64,000 nucleotides of DNA, from assembly GCA_963787185.1 (NCBI GenBank), contig CAWBCC010000009.1:1-64000 (forward strand). The letters run 5' to 3'. Each line of letters starts with the position of its first letter. Positions within the stretch are counted from its first letter, which is position 1. Positions 49,795 to 58,997 of the stretch are shown piece by piece. The stretch comes from JAJXZP01 sp963787185. Its GTDB lineage: Bacteria > Spirochaetota > Spirochaetia > Treponematales > Rectinemataceae. A program made the translations under genes and the position numbers. A model generated the notes under the pieces. That model saw only the letters and a list, made by a program, of their open reading frames with translations, was not told the origin of the DNA and searched no databases.

Positions 49795-50742
49795 CTAAGA
49801 GCGTCGCTTTCCTCTCTCGTCTGCGATCAAGCCGCTGGCTGCGGACCAAAGCTTGGACAATCGGTCGCGAAGACGGGCTCCCGGACCCTTCCCGAACCGC
49901 TGGCCATAGTCCCGGGCTGCCTCGGAAAGGGGATATTCCAGGCCATACTTGCGCTTGAGCTCGTCCCAATGCTGAACGATGAAGACGTAGAGATCGGATG
50001 GCGTCCGTCCGGGGAATCGGGACAGGAGGCCCTCTTCTTCGATCGCCAGGATAATCGGACGGTACACGTTCTCGTGCCAGGAAAAGAGGGCCTCGTCGAA
50101 TCCGATCTCCCCCGTCATGCTCTGGTTGACGTAATATTTGTGGACGAGGATATGCTCGACGATGACATCGAAGCGCCCCGGACTGGTGAAATCCAGACAT
50201 TCGTTCCCCGTAAGAGCGCCGAACCGCGTGCGCTCGTAGAAACGCCGCTTTTCATAGGAAAGAACCGCACGCTTCAGTTCGTCGAGGGTCATACCGGGTC
50301 TGAGGCTGACCTCCGCGTCCAGGCTCGTCACTTCGGCATCTATCGCCCCCTGTCCCTGCATCCGTGCGACCGACACCCGATGATTCCCGTCGCGGACGAA
50401 ATACAAGCCCCCGATCTCGTAGAGCCTGACAGGCGGCAGAGCCACGTCCTGGTAGTGCGCCAAATCGACGCGCACCCAACGCGAACGGAGAAACTCGCGT
50501 CGCGGCAAAAAATGACGGTTGAAATCGCGATATCTGCCTTCGCTGCCGACGATGAGATCCACGGGTACGGCTTTCATTCCCATGTAGGTTTCGGTGCCCG
50601 GTCTCAGAACCGCTATGACGTCCTCGAAAGAAAGAAGCCGCTCGCGTCCGGGATCGAGGAGGCCGGCCATTCTGGAGAGTAGTTCTCTGGTCCGGGCACG
50701 GGAAAAATCATCCTCCGCCATGCTTTCATACCAACCGCTCAT
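49795..50742 (-). CDS. ParB-like nuclease-fold protein
   Basis: 315 residues. The segment YEIGGLYFVRDGNHRVSVARMQG matches the ParB/sulfiredoxin fold nucleotide-binding motif (GxxRxxA type, here DGNHRVSVA). The C-terminal region (FDVIVEHILVHKYYVNQ, then RPIILAIEEEGLLSRFPGRTPSDLYVFIVQHWDELKRKYG) is shared with DUF4032-like proteins. No HTH of chromosomal ParB is seen, so it is not a partition ParB. The start at 50742 overlaps the metallophosphoesterase stop (ATGA). It is the third gene of the TPR, phosphoesterase, ParB-like unit. Confidence 0.7.
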   Translation of the reverse strand: MSGWYESMAEDDFSRARTRELLSRMAGLLDPGRERLLSFEDVIAVLRPGTETYMGMKAVPVDLIVGSEGRYRDFNRHFLPRREFLRSRWVRVDLAHYQDVALPPVRLYEIGGLYFVRDGNHRVSVARMQGQGAIDAEVTSLDAEVSLRPGMTLDELKRAVLSYEKRRFYERTRFGALTGNECLDFTSPGRFDVIVEHILVHKYYVNQSMTGEIGFDEALFSWHENVYRPIILAIEEEGLLSRFPGRTPSDLYVFIVQHWDELKRKYGLEYPLSEAARDYGQRFGKGPGARLRDRLSKLWSAASGLIADERGKRRS

Positions 50743-51401
50743 TCTTTGGACTCCGTATCGAGCAGCCAATGCCCGAAGGCATTTACGACCGTGGTCGCTT
50801 CATAGCGTGAAATACGCACATCGGCCAGGTCGTACAGATGAATATGACCATGGACGAGCCAGCGCGGCTTGAAGACTCGCATGAGCCAGAGAAACGACCG
50901 AAAGCCCCTGTGACAGGGATCGTCGCGGTCCTGAATGCCGCGTGGCGCGGCGTGCGTAAGCACGATATCCACCGCCCGGCCCCTGAAAAGGCGATTCAAG
51001 AGGAGATGGGGGACGAGAAGGGCGATGCGAAGCGCCATGCCCGTCTCGCTGTATTGGTTGGGACCGCGGTTATACAGCATCGATCCGGGGAGGCCGAGGA
51101 TGCTCAGGCCTCCCTCGCGGAGGATCTTGAAACCCGCATCGATGGCCCCCTCGCCTCCGATATCCGCGCCTGGGGCTTCGCCGATCCATCGGCCCCAAGA
51201 AGGATTCGCCGCAACGGGCTCCAGATCATGGTTCCCCGCGATGTAAACGAGAGGGCGGTTGAGCATCGAGGCGATGAAACCCAGATACTCCATCGGGAGG
51301 TCTCCCGCGCAGAGAACGAGATCGACATCATGGAAGCGCTCCCGCATGTGCGGCGAGTATACCAATGGATCGACCTGGTCAGATACGCAGAGTATCCTCA
51401 T
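50739..51401 (-). CDS. Metallophosphoesterase
   Basis: A 220-residue calcineurin-like phosphoesterase: an N-terminal VSDQVDPL (Asp-x-His is modified to Asp-Gln-Val), LVLCAGDLPMEYL, IAGNHDLE, IVLTHAAPRG and LVHGHIHLYD. Most metal ligands are present, but the first D-x-H is D-Q-V, so the site may bind metals differently. The substrate is unknown. It overlaps both neighbours by ATGA, so its product is made together with the TPR and ParB-like proteins. Confidence 0.85.
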   Translation of the reverse strand: MRILCVSDQVDPLVYSPHMRERFHDVDLVLCAGDLPMEYLGFIASMLNRPLVYIAGNHDLEPVAANPSWGRWIGEAPGADIGGEGAIDAGFKILREGGLSILGLPGSMLYNRGPNQYSETGMALRIALLVPHLLLNRLFRGRAVDIVLTHAAPRGIQDRDDPCHRGFRSFLWLMRVFKPRWLVHGHIHLYDLADVRISRYEATTVVNAFGHWLLDTESKE

Positions 51402-52783
51402 TTTCGACGCGACAGGATCGAGTCGGTCTTGCCCAGGAGTTCCTGCAACTTCTCTTTAGACAGGAGCTCCACGGAACGGTTTTCGGCGAACTCGAGGGCG
51501 GTGCGCGTGAAGCCGGCGCTCGTCGTGATGCATCCTCGTACGACGCCGAGTTTCTTCATCTGGTCGAGGAGCGATCGCACGGCCCCGTCGTCGAGATTGT
51601 CCGAAACGCGCAGGAAACGGACGAGGCGCGGAAGCTTTTTCGCTCCCATCCATTTTTCGCTCTCCCCCTCGACGGCGATGATATCCACACCGTTCGATAT
51701 TTCGGCGGTGTCGCGGATCGAGAGGCTCATCGGGCCCTGGACCACTGCCTTGCAGAGTTCGAGGTATTCTTCCCTGCCGCAGGTGAGAAAATCCTTCATG
51801 CGGTCGTCGGTGCGATATTCATGGTATTGGGTGAGCTTTTCGGCGACATCGCGGAACCCCGGTTTCTTGGCGTAGAGGCGTTCCCATTGTTCGATCGCTT
51901 TGTCGAGGTTGCGCGATTTTTCGTAGCACATGGCGAGGAAATAGCGCGCGTACAGAGCTTCGGGCGCGACCTCGTCCTTGGTCACCATTTTGACCGCCCG
52001 CTCGAGTTCGGGTACGGCCTTGTCGAGACTGCCCTGACTCATATAGCATCCGCCGCGCTCTACGAGGCACTTGAGCTTCAGCTCAGGCGAGCGTGACGCC
52101 TTTTCGAAGGCGAGCAGGGCCGCCGTGAAGTCGTTCATCTCCTTGAGAAGCTTTCCCAGGAAGTAGAAGGCTCCATAGTCGTCCGGATTCCATTTGAGCG
52201 CGGCTTCGAATTCGGCCTTGGCTTCCATCGGGTGCTTCGTGCGATAGAGAATGTCGCCCAGAGTGTGGTGAGCCTGATGGAGTCGTTCGTCCATTTCGAT
52301 AGCTTTGCGCAGATATTTGACCGCCACGTCGGTCCTGCCGCGCGACTCGAAAAGGCGACCCGCGTCCAGAAAATGAGACGCCTTCCCGGGCTCCAGTTTC
52401 GTGAGCATGATATGCTCTTTGAGCGCCTCTTCGGTTTGGTTGAAGCGTTCGAAAAGCGCGGCCGTGCGCGTGCGGAACTCGATTTCGGGCAGATCGGCGT
52501 CGAACTGCCCGATCTGGTTCACGGCCTTGAACTCCATGAGCGCCAGCTCGGGTTTGCCGTCCGCGAGATAGGCTTGGCCGAGAAACCAATGCCCCACGCC
52601 GTTATGAGGATCCTTGACGAGAAGGGACTTGGCCGCCCGCGCCGCGGCGGACGACTTGCCTTGTTTGAGCAAGTCGGCTATGGCCTTGGATTGGCGGGGC
52701 ACGGCCACCATCCTGACTATGAACCAACTCAAGAAGCCGATGGCCACGCCGAGAATGATGATGAGAATCACGATGAACGACAT
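51398..52783 (-). CDS. Membrane-anchored TPR protein with Mrr-like C-terminal domain
   Basis: About 461 residues: an N-terminal membrane helix (MSFIVILIIILGVAIGFLSWFIV), some eight TPR units (e.g. VGHWFLGQAYLADGKPELAL, AHHTLGDILYRTKHPMEAKAEF), then a C-terminal domain like the Mrr/PD-(D/E)xK restriction-endonuclease fold (NGVDIIAVEG, then VVRGCITTSAGFTRTALEFAENRSVELL). The usual catalytic Q-x-K strand is replaced by LVRFLRV, so nuclease activity is unlikely. The start at 52783 is set by the signal-like helix. It leads the operon with the phosphoesterase and ParB-like genes. Confidence 0.75.
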   Translation of the reverse strand: MSFIVILIIILGVAIGFLSWFIVRMVAVPRQSKAIADLLKQGKSSAAARAAKSLLVKDPHNGVGHWFLGQAYLADGKPELALMEFKAVNQIGQFDADLPEIEFRTRTAALFERFNQTEEALKEHIMLTKLEPGKASHFLDAGRLFESRGRTDVAVKYLRKAIEMDERLHQAHHTLGDILYRTKHPMEAKAEFEAALKWNPDDYGAFYFLGKLLKEMNDFTAALLAFEKASRSPELKLKCLVERGGCYMSQGSLDKAVPELERAVKMVTKDEVAPEALYARYFLAMCYEKSRNLDKAIEQWERLYAKKPGFRDVAEKLTQYHEYRTDDRMKDFLTCGREEYLELCKAVVQGPMSLSIRDTAEISNGVDIIAVEGESEKWMGAKKLPRLVRFLRVSDNLDDGAVRSLLDQMKKLGVVRGCITTSAGFTRTALEFAENRSVELLSKEKLQELLGKTDSILSRRK

Positions 52784-52942
52784 TTGCTGATACCGTCCCC
52801 TGTAGGATTCCGCTCCTCGAGGTGACGGAGCGTCTGCTCCGTAGTATGATACTATAGAATAAGGTTCTTTAGAAATACAATTGCGGCCGCTGCCGAACTC
52901 GGGAGGCCTAGAATGTCGCGGTCGAAAGGAGGACATGAAAGC

Positions 52943-53647
52943 GTGAAAATCTCCCGTTGTTCAGAGATCGTGGCCGTTCTATGCTTCCTTGGTGGGACCC
53001 TGTGGGCGGGGACCTTCGACAAGGGGGAGCAGCTCTTCCGCGAAAACAAGCCGCAGGACGCCATCTCCCTCCTTGAACGGGCCGTGACCGAGCCTGGCGT
53101 CGATGAGCGCGCCTGGCTGTACCTAGCGCTTTCATATCAGGAGCTGGGACAATACGATGATGCCGTCGCCACCTTGCGCAAGGGCCTGCCTCAGGCATTG
53201 CGCTTCAAGGCGCTCTTCTATTTTGACCTCGCGAACATTTTCGTGCTCCAGGACAAGAACACCTTCGCGGTCGATAGCTACGGGCAGGCCATCGATGCCG
53301 ACGGCAGCTACGCTCCGGCTTACCTCAATCGTGCCGACGCCCAAATGGTTCTCAAAGACTATCCGGACGCGGCCGGCGATTATCGACGCTTTCTCGATCT
53401 GGCCCCGAACGATCCGCAGCGGCCGCAGATCGAAGAGCTGCTCAAAAGGCTCGACGCGGGCATAGCGGAAGCCCAGGCGGCCGCAGCCGCGGTGGCGGCC
53501 AAAAAAGCGGCCGACGAGGCTGCAAAAAAAGCTCTCATGGATCAGGTCAGCGCCTCGCTCAAGGCCTCGGCCGACCAGACCACCAGTCTATCCGCCGGAA
53601 CGGGGGCCGTGCAAGGCTACAACAACGAGCTCAAGATAGATGAATAA
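52943..53647 (+). CDS. Periplasmic TPR protein
   Basis: About 234 residues with a signal peptide (CSEIVAVLCFLGGTLWA, cleavage before GTFDKG), four TPR units (FDKGEQLFRENKPQDAISLLERAV, AWLYLALSYQELGQYDDAVATLRKG, and so on) and an Ala/Lys-rich coiled tail. The start at the GTG (52943) has AGGAGG ten bases upstream; ATG at 52913 is an alternative. The second TPR gene follows after 50 bases on the same strand. A scaffold role in the periplasm is likely, partners unknown. Confidence 0.78.
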   Translation: MKISRCSEIVAVLCFLGGTLWAGTFDKGEQLFRENKPQDAISLLERAVTEPGVDERAWLYLALSYQELGQYDDAVATLRKGLPQALRFKALFYFDLANIFVLQDKNTFAVDSYGQAIDADGSYAPAYLNRADAQMVLKDYPDAAGDYRRFLDLAPNDPQRPQIEELLKRLDAGIAEAQAAAAAVAAKKAADEAAKKALMDQVSASLKASADQTTSLSAGTGAVQGYNNELKIDE

Positions 53648-53697
53648 TCCGCCCGATCGACCGGCGCGCCGGTCGTCTGCGTGAACGGGAGTCAGAC

Positions 53698-55635
53698 ATG
53701 AACAGCAGAACCAAAGCCTTCATCGGCGGGGGAGCCGTCATCGCCGTCGTGCTTCTCGCGGTGGGACTTTACTTCGCCCTAGGGCCGGCTCAGGCGGCCC
53801 GGACGCGGCAGAATATGCTCGCCTCCGCCGAGTACTATACGCAGAAAGGCGACTACGACCGCGCGCTCAACCTTCTCGACAAGCTTCTCGTCTCCAATGC
53901 CGACGATAAGGAAGCTCAGGCTCTCCGCGACAAGGCCATGAACGGCAAGACCGCGTCGGAGGCGGAAAAAAACCAGGAGCTGGCACGGGCCCAGTCCACG
54001 GGGCAGAAGGAGCTCGCTCAATCGCTCCAGAGTCTGGGGCAGAAATTGAAATCCGGAGCCGGTGCCGCGGCCGCCCAGAGTCAGGCGGCGAGCGGCGCCG
54101 CCGCACGCAAGGCCGATGAGGAGGCGCGCAGGAAGGCCGAGGCCGATGCCGAGGCGGCGCGCAGGAAGGCCGAGGCGGCACAGCTCGCACAGAAAAGTCG
54201 CGAGCTCCAAGATAAGATGCAGGCAGTCGACGGTATCGTCGACCGGGGCAAGAAAGCCGCCGAAGCCGGCGATTTTCCCGGGGCCGAGAAGTTGTTCGCC
54301 GATGCGCAGAGCAAGTTCCCCGAGGGCGAGGACAAATTCGCCGGCGAAAAGCTGGCGGAAATGGCGGATTCCCTCTATGGCGCGACGAAGAAAAATCCCG
54401 GAGCTCAGGCGGACGATGCGATCAAAGAGGCAATTCAGACTGCGCGCGACGCCAAGCAGAAGGATCCGAGCAACGCCCTACCGTACTACACGCTGGGCAA
54501 GATCAACTCCGACCTCAATCAGATAGACAACGCGATCGCCGAGCTCAAGCAGGCCGCGAGCCTCGACCCGAACAATTACCTCTATGCATTCTCGCTCGGC
54601 ATAGCCTATTTCAAGGCGAGCAGGTACGAAGAGGCGCGGCAATCCTTCGAGGCCACCGTCACGCTCAACCCGCATTTCGAGCGCGGCTATTTCAATTTGG
54701 GTACCACATGGCGGGCACTCGGCAATCCCGGGAAAGCCCTCGACACTTTTCGCCGAGCGGTAAAAGTGCGTCCGGATTACGGCGATGCCTGGCAGCAGAT
54801 CGGCGGTCTGCTCGCGGCCTCGGGCGAGGACAAGTCCGCGCTGGAAGCGTACCAGAAAGCCGTATCGATCGACCCCGGGAACGCCCAGGCGATGCGAGAA
54901 ATGGCCGTGGTCGAGTCCACGATGGGCGATTACAAGACGGCGGAAGGTCTCTTCCAACGCGCCCTGGGTGTCAATGACGATGCTCTTACGAATTACAATA
55001 TGGCGACCGTGGAGCTCAAGCTGGACAAGGCTCAAGATGCGGTGAAATACGCGCAGAAAGCCGCAACCCAATCGCCCGACGTCGCCCTCTACCAGTACAC
55101 GCTGGGGCTCGCCAGCGAACAGACGGGCAACACCGACGCTGCCATAACCGCTTATACCCAGGCCGCGAACATCGACAAGAAATACAGCGATCCTCGCATC
55201 AATCTCGGCCGCATCTACCTGGATTCGGGTTTCGTGGACAAGGCTCTAGCCTATCTCGACGAGGCCTACCAGTCCGATCCCAAGTCATTCGAGGCGAACA
55301 ACAATCTGGCGAATGCATACGCCAAGAAGGGCATGTTCGACAAGTCCGTTTTTCACTATGAGATAGCGCTCAATCTCGCTCCGCGCGACACGACCGTCCG
55401 TTTCAACCTGGCCAAGGCATATGTCAGCGTCAATCGTCCCGACTCGGCCAAGGACGCCTATATCCAACTCATCAAACTCGATCCGGCGTTCTGGGATGCC
55501 TACTACGAACTCGGCAAGCTGTACGTATCCATGAACGACGGCGCCGACGCGAAACAGATCCTGGGCGATCTGCTCGCGAAGAAGCCCGATTATTCGAAGC
55601 ACGACGAGGTGCAGAAGATACTTGGCGGTCTCTGA
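53698..55635 (+). CDS. Membrane-anchored TPR protein
   Basis: 645 residues: an N-terminal membrane helix (FIGGGAVIAVVLLAVGLYFAL), an Ala/Lys/Glu-rich coiled coil (residues about 85-180), then about eleven TPR units to the C-terminus (e.g. ALPYYTLGKINSDLNQIDNAI, FERGYFNLGTTWRALGNPGKAL). The repeats probably face the periplasm and organise an envelope complex. It pairs with the TPR gene upstream. Similar large TPR proteins occur in treponemes, but no process can be named. Confidence 0.8.
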   Translation: MNSRTKAFIGGGAVIAVVLLAVGLYFALGPAQAARTRQNMLASAEYYTQKGDYDRALNLLDKLLVSNADDKEAQALRDKAMNGKTASEAEKNQELARAQSTGQKELAQSLQSLGQKLKSGAGAAAAQSQAASGAAARKADEEARRKAEADAEAARRKAEAAQLAQKSRELQDKMQAVDGIVDRGKKAAEAGDFPGAEKLFADAQSKFPEGEDKFAGEKLAEMADSLYGATKKNPGAQADDAIKEAIQTARDAKQKDPSNALPYYTLGKINSDLNQIDNAIAELKQAASLDPNNYLYAFSLGIAYFKASRYEEARQSFEATVTLNPHFERGYFNLGTTWRALGNPGKALDTFRRAVKVRPDYGDAWQQIGGLLAASGEDKSALEAYQKAVSIDPGNAQAMREMAVVESTMGDYKTAEGLFQRALGVNDDALTNYNMATVELKLDKAQDAVKYAQKAATQSPDVALYQYTLGLASEQTGNTDAAITAYTQAANIDKKYSDPRINLGRIYLDSGFVDKALAYLDEAYQSDPKSFEANNNLANAYAKKGMFDKSVFHYEIALNLAPRDTTVRFNLAKAYVSVNRPDSAKDAYIQLIKLDPAFWDAYYELGKLYVSMNDGADAKQILGDLLAKKPDYSKHDEVQKILGGL

Positions 55636-55650
55636 TCCAATGCGGCCGCT

Positions 55651-57327
55651 CTAGACCGTTCTGCGCACCAGGGCGTACATCTGAGCGCGCGTTATGCTCG
55701 CCCAGATGGGCCTGCCGTGCGGGCAACGCGGTTCGGGAAGGGCCAGGGCGCGGGCGATGAGTTCTTCCGCGGCCTCGCGTTCCAGCTCGTCCCCGTCCTT
55801 GACCGCGGCTCGGCAGGCCGAGAGTGCGCGCACCGCGCGTAGGGCCCCGCCGGGTTCGGCGAGCGCCGCCGCGATCTCGCGAAGCGCCCCGATCGCCTCG
55901 TGCGCCAGCGCGGCGGGAGCGGTCGTGACGGACCAGCCGTCTCCGTCCCGTTCGAGCCTGAAGCCCGCCTCGGCCAGATCGGCGATCAGAGATGCGATTC
56001 TCCGGTCCTCCCCCTCGTCTTCGGGCTCGAACCGCTCCGGGATAAGCAGTTCCTGCACATCGATCGGCCTCACGAGGAGCTCGTCGAAAAGTATGCGCTC
56101 GTGCGCCGCGTGCTGATCGAGGAACCAGAGCGACTCGTCTTTTTCGAAAATCAGAAAGGGCCCGAGAGCCCTGCCCAGATAGCGAAAATGGCGCGACGCA
56201 TCGGCCGGCGGACTCGAGGGCCCCTCCCGCACGGCGTCGAAATCGTCCCAGGAAAGACGGGATGGCGTCGAGGTTTCACGGCGAGCGAATGCGGCGAACT
56301 CGAGTTCGGCCGGCGGCCGGAGCTGTTCGGGAGCGCGGCGTCCGAGCGCTCCCAGAAAGTTCCGCAGGGCGGAGACGATGGAGCGCCTCGGTGCCTCGGG
56401 ATCCTTGAATCGAACTTCGCGCTTGGCCGGATGGATATTGAAGTCGACGAGGGCCGGATCCATTTCGAGAAACAGGAATACCGCGGGATGCGCCCCGCCG
56501 GGCAGGTAGTCGGCGTAGGCGAAATCGAGGGCCTGCAGCATGGACCATTCCTGCACGCGGCGACGATTGATGAAGACATGCATGAGTCTCCGATCGGGGC
56601 GCGAATAGGCCGGACCGGCGGCCACGATCCTCCCGGAGAATCCCTCTCCGGAAAATCTCAGATCGTGCAGGAGCTGGGCGGGCAGCTCCGGATGCAGGGC
56701 AGAGCATCGCCCCAGGGCATCGGAGCCCAGGAATGTTTCGATCGGAGCCCGGCCGGACGCGTAGCGGAAGACGAGCAGAGGATGCGCAGCCGCCTTGTCG
56801 GCGAAGACCTGTCTGCAGAGCGCAGCCTCGGCCTGGGGGCGCTTGAGGAACCGTTTGCGCGCGGGGAAATGCTCGAAGAGGCTCGAAGCGGTCACCGTGC
56901 TTCCCTGACGTCCGGCCGCCGCCTCGACGCGCGTCGGCGACCCGGGCGCGGCCACGAGGCGGAAGGCCGAGTCCGAGTCTTTGCTTTTCGTGAGGATTTC
57001 GAGGCGTGCGGCCGCGGCTATCGAGGCGAGAGCTTCTCCTCGAAAACCGAGGCTCTTAGTCGTGAGAAGATCGTCGGCGCTCCAAATTTTCGATGTCGCG
57101 TGCGCGAGGACGCAGAGCTCCAGGTCTTCCCGATCCATGCCGCAACCGTCGTCGGAGACGGATAAGAGGTCGATTCCTCCCGCCTCCACTCGGACCGATA
57201 TCTCCGCGGGGCCGGCATCGATCGCATTGTCCAGCAATTCCCTGAGTGCGGCTGCGGGGCGATCGATGACTTCGCCGGCGGCGATGAGACGACTGGTCTC
57301 CGGCGGCAGAACTCGGATGATTCCCAT
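55651..57327 (-). CDS. mutL: DNA mismatch repair protein MutL
   Basis: 558 residues. The GHKL ATPase has AAGEVIDRPAAALRELLDNAIDAG, SDDGCGMDREDL, ATSKI and TKSLGFRGEALASI. The C-terminal endonuclease-type domain has DQHAAHERILFDEL, SACRAAVKDGD and CPHGRPIWASI. The canonical endonuclease motif is DQHA-xx-E-xxxx-E; here the last acid falls as Asp then Glu (F-D-E). No mutS or mutH is nearby. It is divergent from pyrFE. Confidence 0.95.
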   Translation of the reverse strand: MGIIRVLPPETSRLIAAGEVIDRPAAALRELLDNAIDAGPAEISVRVEAGGIDLLSVSDDGCGMDREDLELCVLAHATSKIWSADDLLTTKSLGFRGEALASIAAAARLEILTKSKDSDSAFRLVAAPGSPTRVEAAAGRQGSTVTASSLFEHFPARKRFLKRPQAEAALCRQVFADKAAAHPLLVFRYASGRAPIETFLGSDALGRCSALHPELPAQLLHDLRFSGEGFSGRIVAAGPAYSRPDRRLMHVFINRRRVQEWSMLQALDFAYADYLPGGAHPAVFLFLEMDPALVDFNIHPAKREVRFKDPEAPRRSIVSALRNFLGALGRRAPEQLRPPAELEFAAFARRETSTPSRLSWDDFDAVREGPSSPPADASRHFRYLGRALGPFLIFEKDESLWFLDQHAAHERILFDELLVRPIDVQELLIPERFEPEDEGEDRRIASLIADLAEAGFRLERDGDGWSVTTAPAALAHEAIGALREIAAALAEPGGALRAVRALSACRAAVKDGDELEREAAEELIARALALPEPRCPHGRPIWASITRAQMYALVRRTV

Positions 57328-57366
57328 TCCCGCATACTATCCCCATTGTCGGTCGAAGGCCAGACA

Positions 57367-57401
57367 GCCGGGGCCGGCGGATCGCTTTCGCCGGCCCCGG
57401 C
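57367..57401. promoter_or_regulatory. GC-rich hairpin between mutL and pyrFE
   Basis: GCCGGGGCCGGC and its perfect complement 12 bases each side of an 11-base loop. No T-run follows on either strand, so it is not a classic terminator. It lies just upstream of the pyrFE promoter. Confidence 0.45.
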
Positions 57402-57418
57402 AATCGAGCTCTCGTAGC

Positions 57419-57447
57419 TGGACGATACCAATTCGCCGTGCTAGTCT
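57419..57447 (+). promoter_or_regulatory. Candidate promoter of pyrFE
   Basis: TGGACG, 17-base spacer, TAGTCT, ending 30 bases before the start codon. AAGGAAG is the ribosome site. Confidence 0.4.
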
Positions 57448-57477
57448 CCCCTGAGTCCGATTCGTCAAGGAAGAACG

Positions 57478-58974
57478 ATGAACTTCTTCTCGCGCCTCGA
57501 AAAGCTCGTCGATGCCAAGGGAACCTGCCTCTGCATCGGTCTGGATCCTCGGATCGACCCGGAGCGAGCCGATCCGTTCGCCGCCATCCTGGCCGCCAAT
57601 AGGCGGATCATAGACGCGACAGCCCCCTATGCCGCAATGTACAAGCCCAACATGGCCTTCTATGAGGTCTTCGGTCCGGCGGGTCTCGAGGCTCTCGAAG
57701 CTACGCTCGAGCTTATCCCCGAGGACATTCCCGTGCTATTGGACGCGAAGCGTTGCGATATCGGCGCGACGGCGGAAGCTTATGCGCGTTCCCTCTTCGG
57801 CCGCCTTGCGGCCGACGCGGTCACCTTGAGCCCTTACATGGGCCGCGACGCGGTCGACCCTTTTCTAGCCTACGGGGGCAGAGGAGTATTCCTTCTCTGC
57901 CGAACGAGCAATCCCGATGCGGGCTTTCTGCAGGACCTGCGCGTGCGCGGAGGCTGCGGCCGAGAAGAGCGATGCGGAGGCATCGCCGTCGCGTCGTCCG
58001 GAGACGGGACGGAAGAGCTCTATCTGCGTGCAGCCCGCGAATGCACGGCCTGGTCCGACTCGGTGGGCCTCGTGGTTGCCGGAAACGATACGATCGCCCT
58101 GCGCGCCGTGCGCTCGGTCGCGAAGAGCGCATGGTTCCTCGCGCCCGGAATAGGCTCGCAGGGAGGGAAGGCCGACGAGGCCTTTGCCGCCGGAGCCCGC
58201 TCGGACGGCATGGGTATTCTCGTCGTCGCAGCCCGTTCCGTCGCCGAGGCTCCGGACCCGGCCGTCGCCGCGCGCACGTTGCGTGATACCATCGAGACAT
58301 CGCGGTTCCGCGGCGCCGAAGTTCGGGCAGCCGCAAGGGGGCCGTCCGTCCCGATGCCGGCGGCGAGACGGGGAGACAGGCACCTAAAGGAAAGTCTCAT
58401 GAGCGCCCTCCTCGAAACGGAATGTTTCCGGCTCGGCGATTTTCTGCTCAAGAGCGGACAGCGCAGTCCATTCTACATCGATCTGCGACGCCTCATATCC
58501 GATCCCGCTGCTCTATCGCTCGCCGGAGAAGCGTACGCGGCCCTCGCGTACGGTCTCGATTACGACCGCATCGCGGGCATTCCCGCGGCCGCCCTGCCCT
58601 TGGCAACCGCGGCGAGCCTCAGGATCGGCAAACCTCTCGTGTGGCCGCGCATGCCGGCCAAGGAGCACGGCACGGGCAACAAAGTGGAAGGGATCTTCAG
58701 AGAGGGCGAGCGCCTTCTGCTGCTCGACGATCTCATCACCACCGGGGCGAGCAAGCTGGAGGCGGCGGAGATTCTGAGAGGAGAGGGGCTCGTCGTGGAC
58801 GAACTGGCGGTTCTCGTCGAGCGGGGGCGTCGGGGCCGGAGGGATATGGCCGAGGTGGACATACGGCTGCACGCCTTTATTCAAGTGAACGAGCTATTCG
58901 CCGCCTGCGAGCGGCTCGGCATGATCGACACCGCGAGAAGAAAAGAGTTGGAGGACTATGTAGAGACGGAATAG
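57478..58974 (+). CDS. pyrFE: Fused orotidine-5'-phosphate decarboxylase / orotate phosphoribosyltransferase
   Basis: 498 residues joining the last two steps of UMP synthesis. Residues about 1-285 are type-2 PyrF: CIGLDPRID, KPNMAFYE, catalytic LLDAKRCDIGATAEAYA and LAPGIGSQGG. After a linker, residues about 308-498 are PyrE: SGQRSPFYIDLRRLIS, AGIPAAALPLATAASL, RMPAKEHGTGN and the PRPP loop LLLLDDLITTGASKLEA. The order is opposite to that of animal UMP synthase. An internal ATG at 58399 with AAAGGAAAG ten bases upstream could also give PyrE alone. Confidence 0.92.
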   Translation: MNFFSRLEKLVDAKGTCLCIGLDPRIDPERADPFAAILAANRRIIDATAPYAAMYKPNMAFYEVFGPAGLEALEATLELIPEDIPVLLDAKRCDIGATAEAYARSLFGRLAADAVTLSPYMGRDAVDPFLAYGGRGVFLLCRTSNPDAGFLQDLRVRGGCGREERCGGIAVASSGDGTEELYLRAARECTAWSDSVGLVVAGNDTIALRAVRSVAKSAWFLAPGIGSQGGKADEAFAAGARSDGMGILVVAARSVAEAPDPAVAARTLRDTIETSRFRGAEVRAAARGPSVPMPAARRGDRHLKESLMSALLETECFRLGDFLLKSGQRSPFYIDLRRLISDPAALSLAGEAYAALAYGLDYDRIAGIPAAALPLATAASLRIGKPLVWPRMPAKEHGTGNKVEGIFREGERLLLLDDLITTGASKLEAAEILRGEGLVVDELAVLVERGRRGRRDMAEVDIRLHAFIQVNELFAACERLGMIDTARRKELEDYVETE

Positions 58975-58997
58975 GATCCGGTCGCGGTGCTATTCGG

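Noticed and set aside
55900..57165. 421-codon plus-strand frame opposite mutL
   Set aside because: Antisense shadow of mutL without start signals or domain.
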